A DNA stretch of 64,000 nucleotides. Source: Linnemannia elongata. Lineage: Eukaryota; Mortierellomycota; Mortierellomycetes; Mortierellales; Mortierellaceae. The stretch spans positions 456,501 through 520,500 of the forward strand of contig JAXBDG010000011.1 of assembly GCA_036320915.1 (NCBI GenBank). Direction: 5' to 3'. Made by a program: the position numbers and the translations under genes. The notes below the pieces were generated by a model. It saw only the letters and a program-made list of their open reading frames with translations, made no database searches and was not told the origin of the DNA. Positions 1 through 11,916 of the stretch are shown in pieces (positions within the stretch are counted from its first letter, which is position 1; the number at the start of each line of letters is the position of its first letter).

Positions 1-2850
1 GGCCCAGCAGCAGCAGAGTTTCATGTCGCTCAACGAGGATCTCTATGACTCGGATGATGACGAGGCGGCCGCAGAGTCGATGCACGAAGATGACCATAAC
101 CCACTTGAACTCGGTGCCCAAAAAATTGCAGAGACGATTTGGCATTACCCCACCGACACCTGCATCGTCTGTCAGGAGGAAATGACCCAGTCGAGCGAAT
201 ACGGAATGCTTGCTTACGTCCAGCCCTCGCACATACTTCGTCAGACGCCCATGGACGACCCCCAGTTCTTGCTTGAGTCTGTCGTCTCACCTCTCAGTCT
301 CGATATTTCAGCCACCTCGATTCGTCCCTTTGGCATTGCTTCCAACTTTGAGAAGCACAGCGCCAATTTTGAGGCACCCAAGGAGGCGGATGCTGCTAGT
401 ACCAAGGAGCCAGAGTCACGGCCTGGATCTGGAAAGGCAACTGCAACAGGACAACCTTACCGCCCTCAGAAGATTGCTAAGGGATTCCCGACGACGTCTC
501 ATCGCCGTGGACTTTATACCTCGAGCTGTGGACATTTGATGCACATCAAGTGTTTTGAAACGTATGTCCGTTCGCTCCAGCAACGCCATGAGGCCCAGCA
601 CAACCGCAACCATCCCGAAGACCCAGCTCAGCGCGAGTACATGTGCCCACTCTGCAAGTCGCTCGGCAACTTGTTGCTGCCAATTATCTGGAAGGGCAAG
701 AAGCAGACGTACCCCGGTGTGCTGATCCCCGCCAGCGGCAGTAATCCCCTGGACTGGCTCAAATCCGGAGCTGTGACCGCCTTGGAGGCACTGTCGGCCG
801 AGAGGAAGGTTGTACAGGTGGAGTCAGACCCTACAGCCGGACTTGTACTCACAGGAGACTCACAAGCCATTGGTGCACGGCGACGGAACAGCAGGAGTCA
901 AAACGTGATCAATCTTGTCCAGAGACTGATGGGTGATCCTACTGGTGCAGCAACAACGGCGATGCAGGCGGCGGCGCTAACGGGAGGACCGTTCTCTCGA
1001 CCACTTCCAGGAGCAATGCCCGGACCTTCGTCGTCCTCAATGGTGCAAATTTCCGAGTCATACGAGAGTTCTCAGTCTGACGCTGTCAAGACCATGTATC
1101 TGCGTTTGGCCGAGGTTTTCCAGATGAACCACCGCGATTTACTGAGACCCGAGGAGATTTTGACCTACCGACAGAACCCCAACCAGGTCGGTGAGGTGAA
1201 CGTGATGTGGGAGGCGTTCGCGTACACGATCTCGTGCGTGGAGATCACACAGCGCGGTGTCAATGCGGCTAACGGAACATCGACCCTCATTGCTGGTATT
1301 CAGCAGCAGACCTTGACGCTTTTGCGCATGATGGCCGACACGATTGTTTCGTACACGAGCATTATGGTCAACCACCCTGACGACCGACCCCGTCTCGCAC
1401 AACTGAGCTGGGAGCGCTTGGGCAAGATTCTGCAAGGACACCCCCAGTTGAAGCAGGCGGACAGCGCCTCATTACAGATGATCAAGCCCTTGCTCTTGGA
1501 CGACCCCTTCTTTATCCTGACTGAGCTGGCCCTACACCCACTCCCCGGAAACGTCGAGCCAGGACATCTATTGGAGATTTTGTTGGTGGCAGAGTTTGTC
1601 AAGACGGTGGCGACCTTTGCGACATCGAATGTGGAATCGTTACTGGCAGCGGAGCCCCGTATTGCCTCCTACACCCAGCACTCGCTAGAAGCACTCCGCC
1701 CCGAGGATGCTGCATCGTTGAGGGCGTTTGTCATCTATGTGATGAAGAGTCTGTCGATGCCTGAGGCCCAGCAGCAACAGTTCTTGGACAAGATGCCCGA
1801 TCGGTTGCTTTTGAAACTCCTTAAGACCTACATCCTCCCGTTCTTGAGAAAGTCTGCCTTGTTGATGGATGCTCGTCATGGTGTTCTGTTCCCAGAGACT
1901 CAGCCTGCCATGTCGACGGCAGAACCACTGGACGATGAGTACTCCCGCTTGGCTGCACTGTTGCATCTCCCGGATCTACTTACACTGTGCACCAAGTGGA
2001 TCGAGGATGATCTGTTGAAAGACGTCATGGCGGCTTGGTGCCACGATTGTGTGAGCCTTGCTGGACCTGGCTCCTTCCCCGGCGGAATTCCTGGACAACA
2101 CGGAGGGCTTGACATGTCAAACGTGCTACGCATTGGCGGATCAAACACTGGGTATGGTGATCGTCATATTCAAGGATCGTCATCGTCGTCTTCATCCGGG
2201 GTTGTTCCCTCCAGTGCCCCGTCGCGGTTCATCAGCTTGCCCATTGGTCTGAACCATCCTACGATCTATGAGCTTGTGGGGCTGCCAAGGCGTCTCGATT
2301 CATTATTTGAGCTGAGCATCAAGTATATTTGCCCCAAGTGCAACACTGTCCCTCAGGATCCAGCACTTTGTCTCTGCTGTGGAACCATCGTCTGCAGTCA
2401 GAGCTTCTGTTGTCTGGAGGGTCTCGATAGCGACGGTCGTGGAGAATGCAACACCCACGCCCTCACGTAAGTCCCCCTTTCATGCATTTTGCTCCCTTTT
2501 GCTATTGTTTTCGCGACTTCCTGGGTAACTTTTCTTACTAACCTGTATATACTTCCTCCTTCTTTTACGCTTCACGACAATGCAGCTGCACAGGACCAGT
2601 AGGAATGTACTTGTTGATCAAGAAGTGTGTGATTCTATGGCTACATGTGCGGAACGGTTGCTTCCACCCGGCGCCGTTCTTGGACGAGCACGGAGAGGCC
2701 GATTTGGGTCTGCTCCGAGGACGGCCCCAGTTCCTGAACCCACTCCGGTACGACGATCTCCGTCGTCTCTGGTTGACCCATGGTATCCCAATCCATGTCG
2801 CGCGCAAGATCGAGCAGTCTTATGATATCGGCGGATGGCGCACCCTGTAG
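1..2850 (+). CDS. UBR1: UBR1-type N-recognin E3 ubiquitin ligase, C-terminal part (5' truncated by window)
   Basis: The product transfers ubiquitin to substrates bearing destabilising N-terminal residues (N-degron pathway, cytosol and nucleus). The frame is open from base 2, so the first visible Met at 23 is internal and the gene starts outside the window. Exon 1 runs to 2466, the intron is 2467-2585 (GTAAGT...GCAG), and the last exon is 2586-2850; 909 residues are visible. A RING-H2 domain spans about bases 160-665: CIVC, then CGHLMH, then CPLC. The C-terminal autoinhibitory UBLC cap includes CPKC/CLCC cysteines and the GCFHPAPFLDEHGEADLGL stretch typical of UBR1/UBR2 C-termini. The splice joins ...THALT to CTGPVGMYLL in frame. 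It is convergent with gamma-tubulin, 188 bp apart. The UBR box and ClpS-like domain would lie upstream and cannot be seen. Confidence 0.93.
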
Positions 2851-3038
2851 AAACAGCAAAGACGAGGAGGAATTTTTGCAAGAAAGAAAAGGAGATACAA
2901 CAATCTGTAGAAAAAGAAAACATTAAAAAAAGAGCGAACAACGTTTTTGCATGCAATTTTGTTTATTATTCTGAGATCTGTATATATTTGTACAACTGAA
3001 AAAAAACTTGTCCTTTGGGAGGATGCCTGGGTTGTTCT

Positions 3039-5174
3039 CTACTGGCCATAGTTGACATAGTCAGGGTTCTCGCAAGCCTCGTACTCGTTGATGAGATCCT
3101 GGACAACTTCTCTGGACTCGTCGAATTCCTCCAATCCATCCTGGAACAATGATCCCTGTCTGTAAGGTTCCAAGAACGCATTTCGTTTCCGCAGCTTGTC
3201 GAATTGGTCGCACGTCCTCTTGAACAGCTGTTAGTGAACGAAAAAAAAAATATGGAAAAAGAAGGGTCAGAATAAAGCCGTCAACAAAACAGTTTGTCAC
3301 GCCTACAGGAAGGCAGTCCGAGCAACGTACCGAGGCGATACTGGTGTGGTTGGCGAGCATGAGGCCGCTGACACGGTGTGGGGTTTGGACATAGGGCGAT
3401 TTCTTGGTCAATGCGACTTGGATACTGGCAGGACCCCAAGGAATAAACGACGCCAACCTCCTCTCCCGAATTCTCAGCAACGACTTGTGCACCTATAATA
3501 ACAAGTTCAAAGCAAAAAGGTCAATTGCCTGTCATGAACATGAAGCCACGCAATATAATATTGTCTCATTTAATACTTTCCCCAAGGAACTTACATCGGT
3601 AGGGTCAGCCTCTCCTTGGATGATATTAAGGATGGAGACATAGCAACTCTTCTTGGAGGGCGTGGTCGAGACCATCCTGTTCTTAGGCTGCAAGAGCCGA
3701 CGCATCACATCCAGGACAGTAGTCTTTCTCACAGATTTCGTCTGGTCGATCCCGTCACTCGTGAAAGGTGTGTAGGAGGTCTGGAGGAAGTGGCATTTCG
3801 GGGTCGGGATCAAGGATGCGATCATGCCTACGAGGTCGTTGTTCATGTATCCTGGGTATCGAAGCGTTGTTGTGCTTGCTGACATTACCGTCGACACCTA
3901 ATTATTATGTTTGTATCATAATTCGTTAGGAATACCATTGCTGTTGGCTTGTCATAAATATGAATGTGGCGGGCGAATTATCTCATATAGACGGAAAAGG
4001 GACAAAGGGACAAAGGGACTTACGAGCTGGTTGGTCTGGGCCCAAGTAGGGTTAGGAATATGCAACCGATCACACGCAATCCTGGTCAACGCCGCATTAT
4101 CCAAGACAACGACACAGTCCGCATTCTGGGTCAACCGCTTCAAACTCAACATACTGTTATAAGGCTGTACAACCACATCCGACATCTCCTCATTGTTTGG
4201 GAAAACCGAATAAGTCTGGATCAGCTTCTTCGGGTACCGATCATTCAACCTCTCCAGCAAGAAAGAACCCAGTCCTGATCCTGTACCTCCTGCAATCGAG
4301 TGCAACAGCATGAACCCCTCAAGCGAATCACTCCCGTCAGCTTCCCGGTCCAGTTTTTCAAGGATCTCCTCAGCCTCGCGTTCGCCGGATCCGTAACCGA
4401 GTGACCAGTTGTTTCCAGCACCACCACCGTCTTTGGAGAGAAAGATGTTTTCAGGGTTGTAGAGGTTTGCATATGGTGACGATGTGATGGTGTTGATGAC
4501 CTATGTATTTCCCAGATTGTGAAAAGGGTACAGTTGTTAGTTTATCCTGGTACTCCTTTCCATGCCTGCCCTTTTTCTTGGTCGTTGTAGCATAGTCTAG
4601 CGCGTCCTGTTGTTATTTCATGTTGAACGTACTCGTGGCTCCAGGTCGAGGAGAATTGCGCGTGGGATATAATGTTCGTCGTCCGCCTAAAATATCGCAA
4701 CAAGAGAATGTAACATAGTTAGTTATCATGTATGCAAAGAGCGGTCCGAAAGTACAAACAAAGCAACAAATAAATAAATGGTGGCGCGCTATGCATTCTC
4801 CCCATATAAGTCCGGTACAACAAAACAAAGTCAACCACGAACAGCCAGCCTGTCGACTATTTCTGACTCTCCATACCTGATAGAAGAAGACATCCTTGCG
4901 GTCTCCGGTCTCGGTAGCATAGTCCTCCAGAGTCCCGTCCTTGCTGATTCCGTGCTCTGCACACAATTGCGCCCAGAACTCCTGTCCGACTAGAAATGTG
5001 CAAAAAAGTCAAGCAGCAGCGGTAGGTGTCAATGGATGTTTTGTTGTTGCATACTCCTGGAATAAGCGTGGGGTGAGATGCGTGTTTTCTTTAGTTGAGA
5101 CTGTAGTATGCAAGTGTAGGTTTACTCTGGTTTCCGCACTGTCCTGCCTGGATGGTGATGATTTCACGTGGCAT
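3039..5174 (-). CDS. TUB4: Gamma-tubulin
   Basis: Gamma-tubulin nucleates microtubules at the spindle pole body within the gamma-tubulin complex. Seven exons on the minus strand: 5174-5126, 4989-4877, 4686-4633, 4500-4024, 3897-3595, 3492-3331, 3227-3039. They join to 448 residues, the usual family length of about 450. The N-terminus is [16 protein letters not shown]. The GTP-binding signature GGTGSGLGS is in exon 4, followed by [19 protein letters not shown] and [11 protein letters not shown], which separate gamma- from alpha- and beta-tubulin. The protein ends DYVNYGQ. All junctions are GT-AG and keep frame. The start is fixed by the conserved N-terminal peptide. Confidence 0.95.
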
Positions 5175-6132
5175 GGCTGTGTGTCTGTTTGTCTATGTGT
5201 GTTTGTTGAGTAGTGCTGGTCGCGAAGAATGAAAGAGAAAAAAAAAAAGTGTCCTGTTCCCGCTCAAAGGAAAAACGCGAGCAAGGCAGAAGAAAGGGAA
5301 GTGAGCCGCTCGACTAAGCCACACCTCGCATTTGATTTTGGGTTTATGGTCGCTTGTCACTTCTTTATGGAGGGGAAAGACATACCTCGCGTTTCAACTC
5401 GCGCTTTTGCTGGGGATGCTTGGAAGGGACATTGTCTGATGTTTTATGTTGAAGAGAAACAGGGGTATATGTGTACGGCAGGAGGAGAATGCAAGCAAGG
5501 CTTGCACATAACAACAAAACATAGCGAAAAGTAACAAAGTAAGGTCCTCGGGTGTGAGTTGCCACTAAAACATTCGGGAACATGGAAGGATCGCCGGCCC
5601 CGTCTACGATATAACGATATAACGGGGAATAGACGATACAAAATTCATGTACATGGCAATGTATTATGTATATTAGAATTAGACCCTTCCATATATCATG
5701 TAGCAATTGAAGGTAGCACATCGATAATAATACTTTACCACTGTCGAGCATGCATACTGTAATTACAATACGAGACATGAGGAGGACTCGACAGGGTGGG
5801 GAATAGTACTTGAATAAAGCGAAGCAGGTCTCTCCTTACCTTCAAATCCACAATCACAGACATACAGACCAATGCCCAAACGCCGTTCTGTGCCTGGACC
5901 ATCTCATTTGTCCTCGTCTACATTATCGACTCTCTCCCGTCTCCCGAGTGTCTTCTTTTTCTTTTTCTCCCTCTATTTTCTTCCTTTTCCTTTCTTTCTT
6001 TTCTTCTTGCTTGTCCTCTATCCGCCACCCCTGTCTTCTTTTCATTCCTTCTCTCATTCAGCCTCACCTTACTTCACTCATTCACCCCCACTTTACAGTC
6101 GTCATTCACCACTTCGCATTCCCATAACGACG
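5175..6132. promoter_or_regulatory. Divergent intergenic region, gamma-tubulin / Sel1 gene A
   Basis: No supported gene lies here. The region separates two divergent starts, so it should hold both promoters. The part next to gene A (about 5920-6125) is an almost pure C/T strand, a pyrimidine-rich leader of the kind seen before several genes in this window. Short ORFs here are low-complexity Ser/Phe/Leu translations of that tract. Confidence 0.5.
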
Positions 6133-7600
6133 ATGCCTTCAGGACTACAAAGACTCCTTTCAAAACTAAAGCCCAAGCAACCCCAGGAGGGCGTCCAGCC
6201 AGTTCGCGTCGGCCCTCTCGGTTCGAACAAGATCATTTACATCACCACCCACTATGACCCTATCTCCGACAAGAGCGTCATCCTCTGGAACGATATCCTT
6301 GTAGTCTACCCCAATGCGCTCTTTATCCAGCAGGATTCGCGAGTCCTTCCCTTTCTCAAAGGCAGAGACTTTCAATAGTAAGTTTTTTTCAGTTGAACAG
6401 TGCACCTCGACACTACTTTTATGCTTCACTTGTTAACAGGGCCTTCGGTCTCGCTTCTTTTTTTTATATACCGGAAATAGTCTTGAGCCTCGGAGGATCG
6501 CCGCCATCCCTGCCGTCATTCTGGAAGTAATTGTAGATAACCCAACAACGACAACAATCCGACCAGATTACACCAGCCCCAAGTCAGACATCGGATCAAC
6601 AACCACATCTGCGGCAACCACTATAACGGATCACTACTTCAACAACAACAACACAAACATCGACAAAGCACGGACAGAACACTTAAAAACAGAGATCGAG
6701 GAGCCGGACGATACTCATCCAAAACCCGCTAATACCACGCATACCTACACCCATGCCGGAGGAGCAACTGCTCCTCAAACTCAAATCAGCAGCGACGCTT
6801 ACTCCAACCCCATCACAAAGAGCAGCAGCTCACTTCCCCCTGGCTCACAACACGCCGCCGTCGTTGCCGCACAGACACCAATCAAGCCCAGTCGACTTTC
6901 GGACACTTCGCCTCCTCCACCTGCACCGCCAAGCAAGAACGGGTACACAGTCGACCAGACCCACAGCAAACCCTCAGCAATGGACTGGGTCCTGGACAAG
7001 GCCAACCAAGGAAACGCGGAAGCCCAGGTCGAGGTCGCTCGTCGGTACGGAACTGGCCAGGGCGTCCCGCAAAACTTCGAAAAGGCCTTGGAATGGTACA
7101 TCAAGGCAGCCCATCAAGGAAACATCAATGCCCAGTGCTGTGTAGGGTTCATGTATGAGCGAGGTCAAGGTGTCCCCCGAGACGAGGACAAGGCGATGTC
7201 ATGGTACCTCAAGGCGGCCTTGCAAGGAAACCCGCCCGCCCAAGTCAACATTGGATTTATGTACGAGCGAGCACAGAAGTACTCGAAGGCGATCGACTGG
7301 TACCACAAGGCGGCTGTACAGGGGTTCCCACAGGCTCAAACGAATCTGGGTTTCTTGTACGAGCACGGACAAGGCACGGTACAAAGTTATCCCAAGGCAA
7401 TCGAGTGGTACCTCAAGGCTGCTGAGCAGGGCACTGTAGCGGCGCAGATGAATCTGGGCTGTCTTTACCATTATGGGCGAGGGGTTCCGCAGGATTTCGC
7501 AAAGGCCATGGAGTGGTACCAAAAGGCGGCAGTTCTTGGCGATCCGCAAGTGCTGCACCAAATAGAGGTTCTTAAGAAGCAGATCAGTGCACAAAAATAA
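6133..7600 (+). CDS. Sel1-repeat protein A with family N-terminal module
   Basis: Function unknown; Sel1 (TPR-like) repeats mediate protein-protein contacts. Exons are 6133-6377 and 6481-7600 (donor GTAAGT, acceptor AAATAG), giving 454 residues. Exon 1 begins with a basic amphipathic segment (GLQRLLSKLKPK), then the family module with YITTHYDP, VILWNDILVVYP and VLPFLKG. Exon 2 opens with LEPRRIAAIPAVILEVIV, then a Thr/Ser/Pro-rich linker of about 150 residues, then five to six Sel1 repeats (A..WY.KAA.QG pattern) to the end. The linker lacks a clear NPxYGDELAA motif, so A is a divergent member. The Met at 6980 is in frame but internal; the spliced start at 6133 keeps the shared module. Confidence 0.85.
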
Positions 7601-9246
7601 AACTAAGCCGCGTTGAGCTGGAAAAAAGAAAGATCTGGGCCATCGTGTTGTATGGTATGCTTGATTCATGTTGCATCGCCACATCAAATCACTAACGGGA
7701 ACTTTTTTCAGTATTCCACATTACCCAGGATTTATATTTGCTCGTCTACTCAAGAACATGTCACGAGTAAGTCGACACCATTCAAGCAGTATTATCTTGC
7801 CACCAAGGCTAGTCGCATTAGGTGATCGTGATTCAACGCGCTCCAAACATAACCAGTCGCGATTGCTTTATTTTTATTTTATTTTTCAAGACGTTCTTCA
7901 GTCTAGTATCGAAATAGCCGTCTTATTTTGTGTATAACTGCGCTGCATCTGGTCCGACCAGCAAATCCTGTACAACAGTGCATTTTCGCTAAGGAACAGT
8001 GCAAGAAAACGAAGCACATCCGCACCCTAAAAGCAAAAAAAAAAAAAAATGTTGTCCTCGTTTCCATTTAGGGCTTGTTATTTATGTTCATTTTGCGTTT
8101 AGTGGCGCGCCCAATAATAGCATCTCGATCCTAGAGGAGAGCTTTGTAATGACTCTTTGTCTACAGGTGTGTGTGTGTGTGTGTGTGAAGACGCGCCTTC
8201 TGGTTGAACATTCTTGTTGATACACCTCCAGCCCAGCCCCTTCTGTCGACCTCAATTTTTTTTCTGGCGTTTAACGCAGCAAGCCCAATATCATGTTTCA
8301 GGCACGGAGAATGAGGAGTAAGCGATTGTCAATGGCGGCTTGAGAGCGATCTAGCAGATAAAAAGGAAAAGGAGGTAGTTGCGAAAAAGAGGGAGAGAGA
8401 TGGAGCACGAGATTCATTATGAACGAGAAGTAAGTGGTGAAGCTGTTGAATCTCGAGAGATTCTTTTTTTTTTTTTTTTTTTTTTCACTGTCTATCCCAA
8501 ATATAGGCTGATGGGCGCAAGTAAAACGTGGAGAAGGAAAGGCACTTCAAGCGCTGTGTCAGACTCATGCTTTGCATGAAGACTGAACTCTTATTACGAT
8601 CATGCGGGGGATTTTATGACCAATGATGCACTCCTGATGTACACATTAAGACTGAACACACACTTTCGCAAGCAGGGACAATAACGACGCGTCCTTTCCA
8701 TCTGATACCGGTAGAAAATAATGCCTTCTATTATTTTCCATCACTCTTGATACCCTTGCAAGAGAAAAAAAATTATCGCTCCAAGTTACCCTGGTTTTTT
8801 TTTGTTTTTTTTGCTATTCTTCCTTTATTCTCCGGAATGCTTAGGGTGTTCAGTTTTACCTTGCATGTAAGACTCATCATAAAGAGAATGGCAGAGAGAG
8901 AGTGTGTGTGTGAGAGAGAGAGAGAGCACGTCTTGTCTTTCTTAAGCGAGCCGAGCCCAATTGCGCGTGTAATAATTCGCCTACACTGTTGTTAGCTATC
9001 TAGATACCCTGCGCCCAGTTACACGGTGAGCACCCCTCTTTGGTTGACCGCTTTGCTTACTTAGCTCACAGTCCTTCACTAATCCCAAGATGGAGCCAAT
9101 TGTCATCTCTCTCCTTTTCCTACTTGTTGGAGAGAAAACTAGATATAATACCTCTATCCCCATCATGGGAAAATAAAAAAAAATAATCAAACAAAAAACT
9201 CCTCCTTTCTCAACCACTACAAAACTCCCCCTTCCTATCGCCCACC
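7601..9246. other. Intergenic region including left end of the tandem array
   Basis: No supported gene. From about 7775 the sequence resembles the regions downstream of hydrolase copies 1-3 (for example GTGATCGTGATTCAA and CCAGTCGCGAT words), so the duplicated unit starts here. A run of 22 T lies at 8464-8485, and GT/GA microsatellites lie near 8165-8190 and 8895-8930. Confidence 0.6.
9140..9151 (+). promoter_or_regulatory. TATA-like element of hydrolase copy 1
   Basis: AGATATAATACC lies about 105 bp before the ATG, at the same place as TATA-like elements in the other three copies. No transcription start is known. Confidence 0.45.
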
Positions 9247-10050
9247 ATGGCTCGTTTCTCAAATTCCTTACTCCTCCTGTTCTTTGTCACCCTCCTCACC
9301 ACCACCCTCTTCACCGTCATCGACGCCGCTAACAAGCCTAAACCAAAGCCCAGCAAAATGGTCAACATTGTCCTCGTCCACGGAGCCCTTGCCGACGGGT
9401 CGTCCTGGTCTCGCGTCATCCCCCGCCTCCATGCCGCCGGTCACTACGTCGTCGCCGTCCAACAGCCCTTGACCTCCATTGAGGACGATGTTGCCAAGGT
9501 CAAAGTCGCCCTTAGAACCATCAAGTCTGGTCCCATCGTCCTTGTCGGCCACTCCTTCGGAGGTGTTGTCATCACTCAGGCCGCCCACAACAACCCCAAA
9601 GTCTCAGCTCTCGTCTATGTCGCAGCCTTTGCGCCTGATCAAGGTGAATCTGTTGCCGAGCTCGGAAAGAATTACACGGCCCTCCCTTCGAACCAAGCAT
9701 TTGTCCCCGACAGTAATGGACGACTCCTTCTCCCCCAGAATCTGTTTTTGAAGTACTTTGCCCCCGATGTCGATAAGAAGGAGGCCGAGATTATGGCAGT
9801 TGTCCAGGGTCCCTTCGATAGTGTTCGCTTTGGTTTTATCTCTGGTCCTCCTGCTTGGAAGGAGCATCCTTCGTACTACATTGTTGCCGAGGACGACCAG
9901 ATCATCCAGCCCGAGTTGCAGGCCTTTTTTACAAAACGTATAAAGGCCAAGAAGACAGTCAAGGTCCACGCCTCTCATGCTCTCCTTGTCTCTCGCCCCA
10001 AGGAGGTTGCCGATCTCATCCTTGACGCTGCTAAGGCCGTTGCCAAGTAA
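9247..10050 (+). CDS. Secreted alpha/beta-fold hydrolase, copy 1
   Basis: Single-exon gene of 267 residues with start context CCCACCATGG. Residues 1-27 form a cleavable-type signal peptide: basic MARF, hydrophobic core LLLLFFVTLL, then ending near IDAANK. The mature part is an alpha/beta hydrolase. It has an HG oxyanion motif (VHGALADGSSW, residues 44-54), nucleophile elbow GHSFGG with Ser103, likely acid Asp216 in AEDDQII, and catalytic His244 in ASHALL. The closest known relatives by motif are small bacterial esterase-like hydrolases (pattern VHGAWADGSSW...VGHS.GG...YVAAF.PD). The substrate cannot be read from sequence; an ester is likely. First of four tandem paralogues. Confidence 0.9.
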   Translation: MARFSNSLLLLFFVTLLTTTLFTVIDAANKPKPKPSKMVNIVLVHGALADGSSWSRVIPRLHAAGHYVVAVQQPLTSIEDDVAKVKVALRTIKSGPIVLVGHSFGGVVITQAAHNNPKVSALVYVAAFAPDQGESVAELGKNYTALPSNQAFVPDSNGRLLLPQNLFLKYFAPDVDKKEAEIMAVVQGPFDSVRFGFISGPPAWKEHPSYYIVAEDDQIIQPELQAFFTKRIKAKKTVKVHASHALLVSRPKEVADLILDAAKAVAK

Positions 10051-11453
10051 AAAAAAGAAGAAAAAAGGGGGGGAGAGGAGGCCGTAGATCAGTCGTTGTT
10101 TTTTTCAACAAAACTTCAATCCCAATTGTTCCATACCTCAACTATCCAACACTTTATTTCTCAACAACCATGACAGGCGTATCAACGGCTACAACAACGC
10201 GTACATAGCAAGGAGGAGTTGCTCATAAAAAAACATTACCCTTCTTGAAGTAATAATAAAATGCACACGAGAAGTCAAAAACGCCTAAGCAGGACTATCT
10301 TGCTGCCTAAGCTAAAACGCATTAAGGTGATCGTGATTCAAACGCGAACCAATGTAACCAGTCGCGATCGCAGCCCTTCAAAAATTGATCCTTTGGATGC
10401 TTTTGTTTTTCAAAGACGTTTAGTATGAGATGGAAATTGGCGTCTTATATTGTGTATAACTGTGTTGCGTTTGGTAAGACAAGCAAACCTCGGCACAGCA
10501 GAGCATTGTCGCTATGGAACAGAGTAAGACAAAGAAGCGCATCCACATCCTAAAAGCCAAAAAATAGTTGTTCTCGTTTACGTTTAGGGCTTGTATTCTA
10601 CGTTCATTTGGGGTTTAGTGGCGCGATCCAGGGCAGCCCAATAATAGCATCTCGATCCTAAAGGAGAGCTTTGTAATGAGTCTTTGTCTACAGGTGTGCG
10701 TGTGTGTGTGTGTGTCTATGAGAGTCGCGCCTTCTTGTCGAACATTCTGATTAATACACCCTTAGCTCAGCCCCTTCTGTCGATCTCGCTTTTTTCCTGG
10801 GGTTGCAGCAACCTGTCAGGGTGTAAGCTACTGACAATGATTGTTTGGGAGCGATCTAGCAGGGTACAAGGAAAACGAGGCAGTTGGGAAAAAGAGGGAG
10901 AGAGATTGGGCGCGATATTCATAATGAGCTAGAGGGAAGAGGTGAGGCTGGTGAATCTTGCTCGCTGCGCGGTGCCTTGCATTTTCTCCTGTACGTGTTG
11001 AGGCGAGAGAGAGAACCATTATTGCTGACTATTCTTTTTCTTTGCCGTCTATCCTGAATATAGCCTCATGGGCGCAAGTAAAACGTGGAGAAAGAAAGTC
11101 ACTTCGAATGCTGTACGAGACTCACGGTTTGCATGAAGACTCAACTCTTACTACGATCATGCGGGGATTTTCTGAAGAATCGATGATGCACTCCTGATGT
11201 ACACATCCAGACTGAGCACAATCGTTCGAAAGCAGGAAAAAAAACGACGCGTCCTTTCCATCTGATAAGGGTTCAAAAATGACATATGTTTATCTTCTGT
11301 CACTCTTGATACCCTTGCAAGTGAAAAAAAATTTGCTGCTCCAAGTCAGAATATCTCACTCTTGGTTTTTTTTCTGTTTTTCCTTTATTCTCCGGAAAGC
11401 TTGCGTTGTCTAGTTTTACCTTGCATGTAAGACTCAACATAAAGAGAATGACG

Positions 11454-11502
<49 letters not shown>
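11454..11502. repeat. GA microsatellite
   Basis: (GA)n with a few AAAG interruptions upstream of hydrolase copy 2. Comparable GA tracts occur upstream of the other copies, so this is an expandable element carried by the unit. Confidence 0.8.
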
Positions 11503-11714
11503 CGCCTTGTCTACTTCTTTAAGCAAGCCAAGCCCAATTGCGCGTGTAATAATTCGCCTACACTGTTGTTATCTATCTGGACACCCTGCGCCCAGTTGCG
11601 TGGCGGGCACCCCTCTTTGCTTGGCCAACATCGCTTGCTTAGCTCACAGTCCTTCACTACTTCCAAGATGGCACCAATTGTCAGCTCGCTCCTTTTCCTA
11701 CTTGTCGGATAAAC

Positions 11715-11726
11715 TAGATAAAATGC
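11715..11726 (+). promoter_or_regulatory. TATA-like element of hydrolase copy 2
   Basis: AGATAAAATGCC corresponds in position to the elements of the other copies, suggesting that the promoter survives although the original start codon does not. Confidence 0.45.
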
Positions 11727-11916
11727 CCTTTATTCCCACCATGGGAAAATAAAAATAACTCTTCAAGTAAAACCCACCCCCTTTTCCAACTACTATATAT
11801 ACCCTCCTCCTCCCGGTTTCTCGAGGTCGTTACTTCTCTTCTTCGCCACCCTCCTCACCACCACCATCTTCACCGTCACCGACGCTGCTAACAAGCCCAA
11901 ACCAAAGCCCAAACAA

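Larger units (their letters stand above)
10051..11916. other. Inter-copy spacer (copy 1 to copy 2)
   Basis: Repeat-unit spacer with no gene of its own. It holds the shared 3' block, a GT microsatellite near 10695-10715, a GA-rich microsatellite at about 11454-11502, and the remains of the copy 2 signal-peptide coding region (about 11818-11916), which is open but has no ATG. Confidence 0.6.

Noticed and set aside
9268..9978. Minus-strand ORFs over the hydrolase genes (Asp/Gly-rich), repeated in every copy
   Set aside because: Codon bias of the sense gene (many C in third position) keeps the antisense frames open; recurrence merely follows the duplication.
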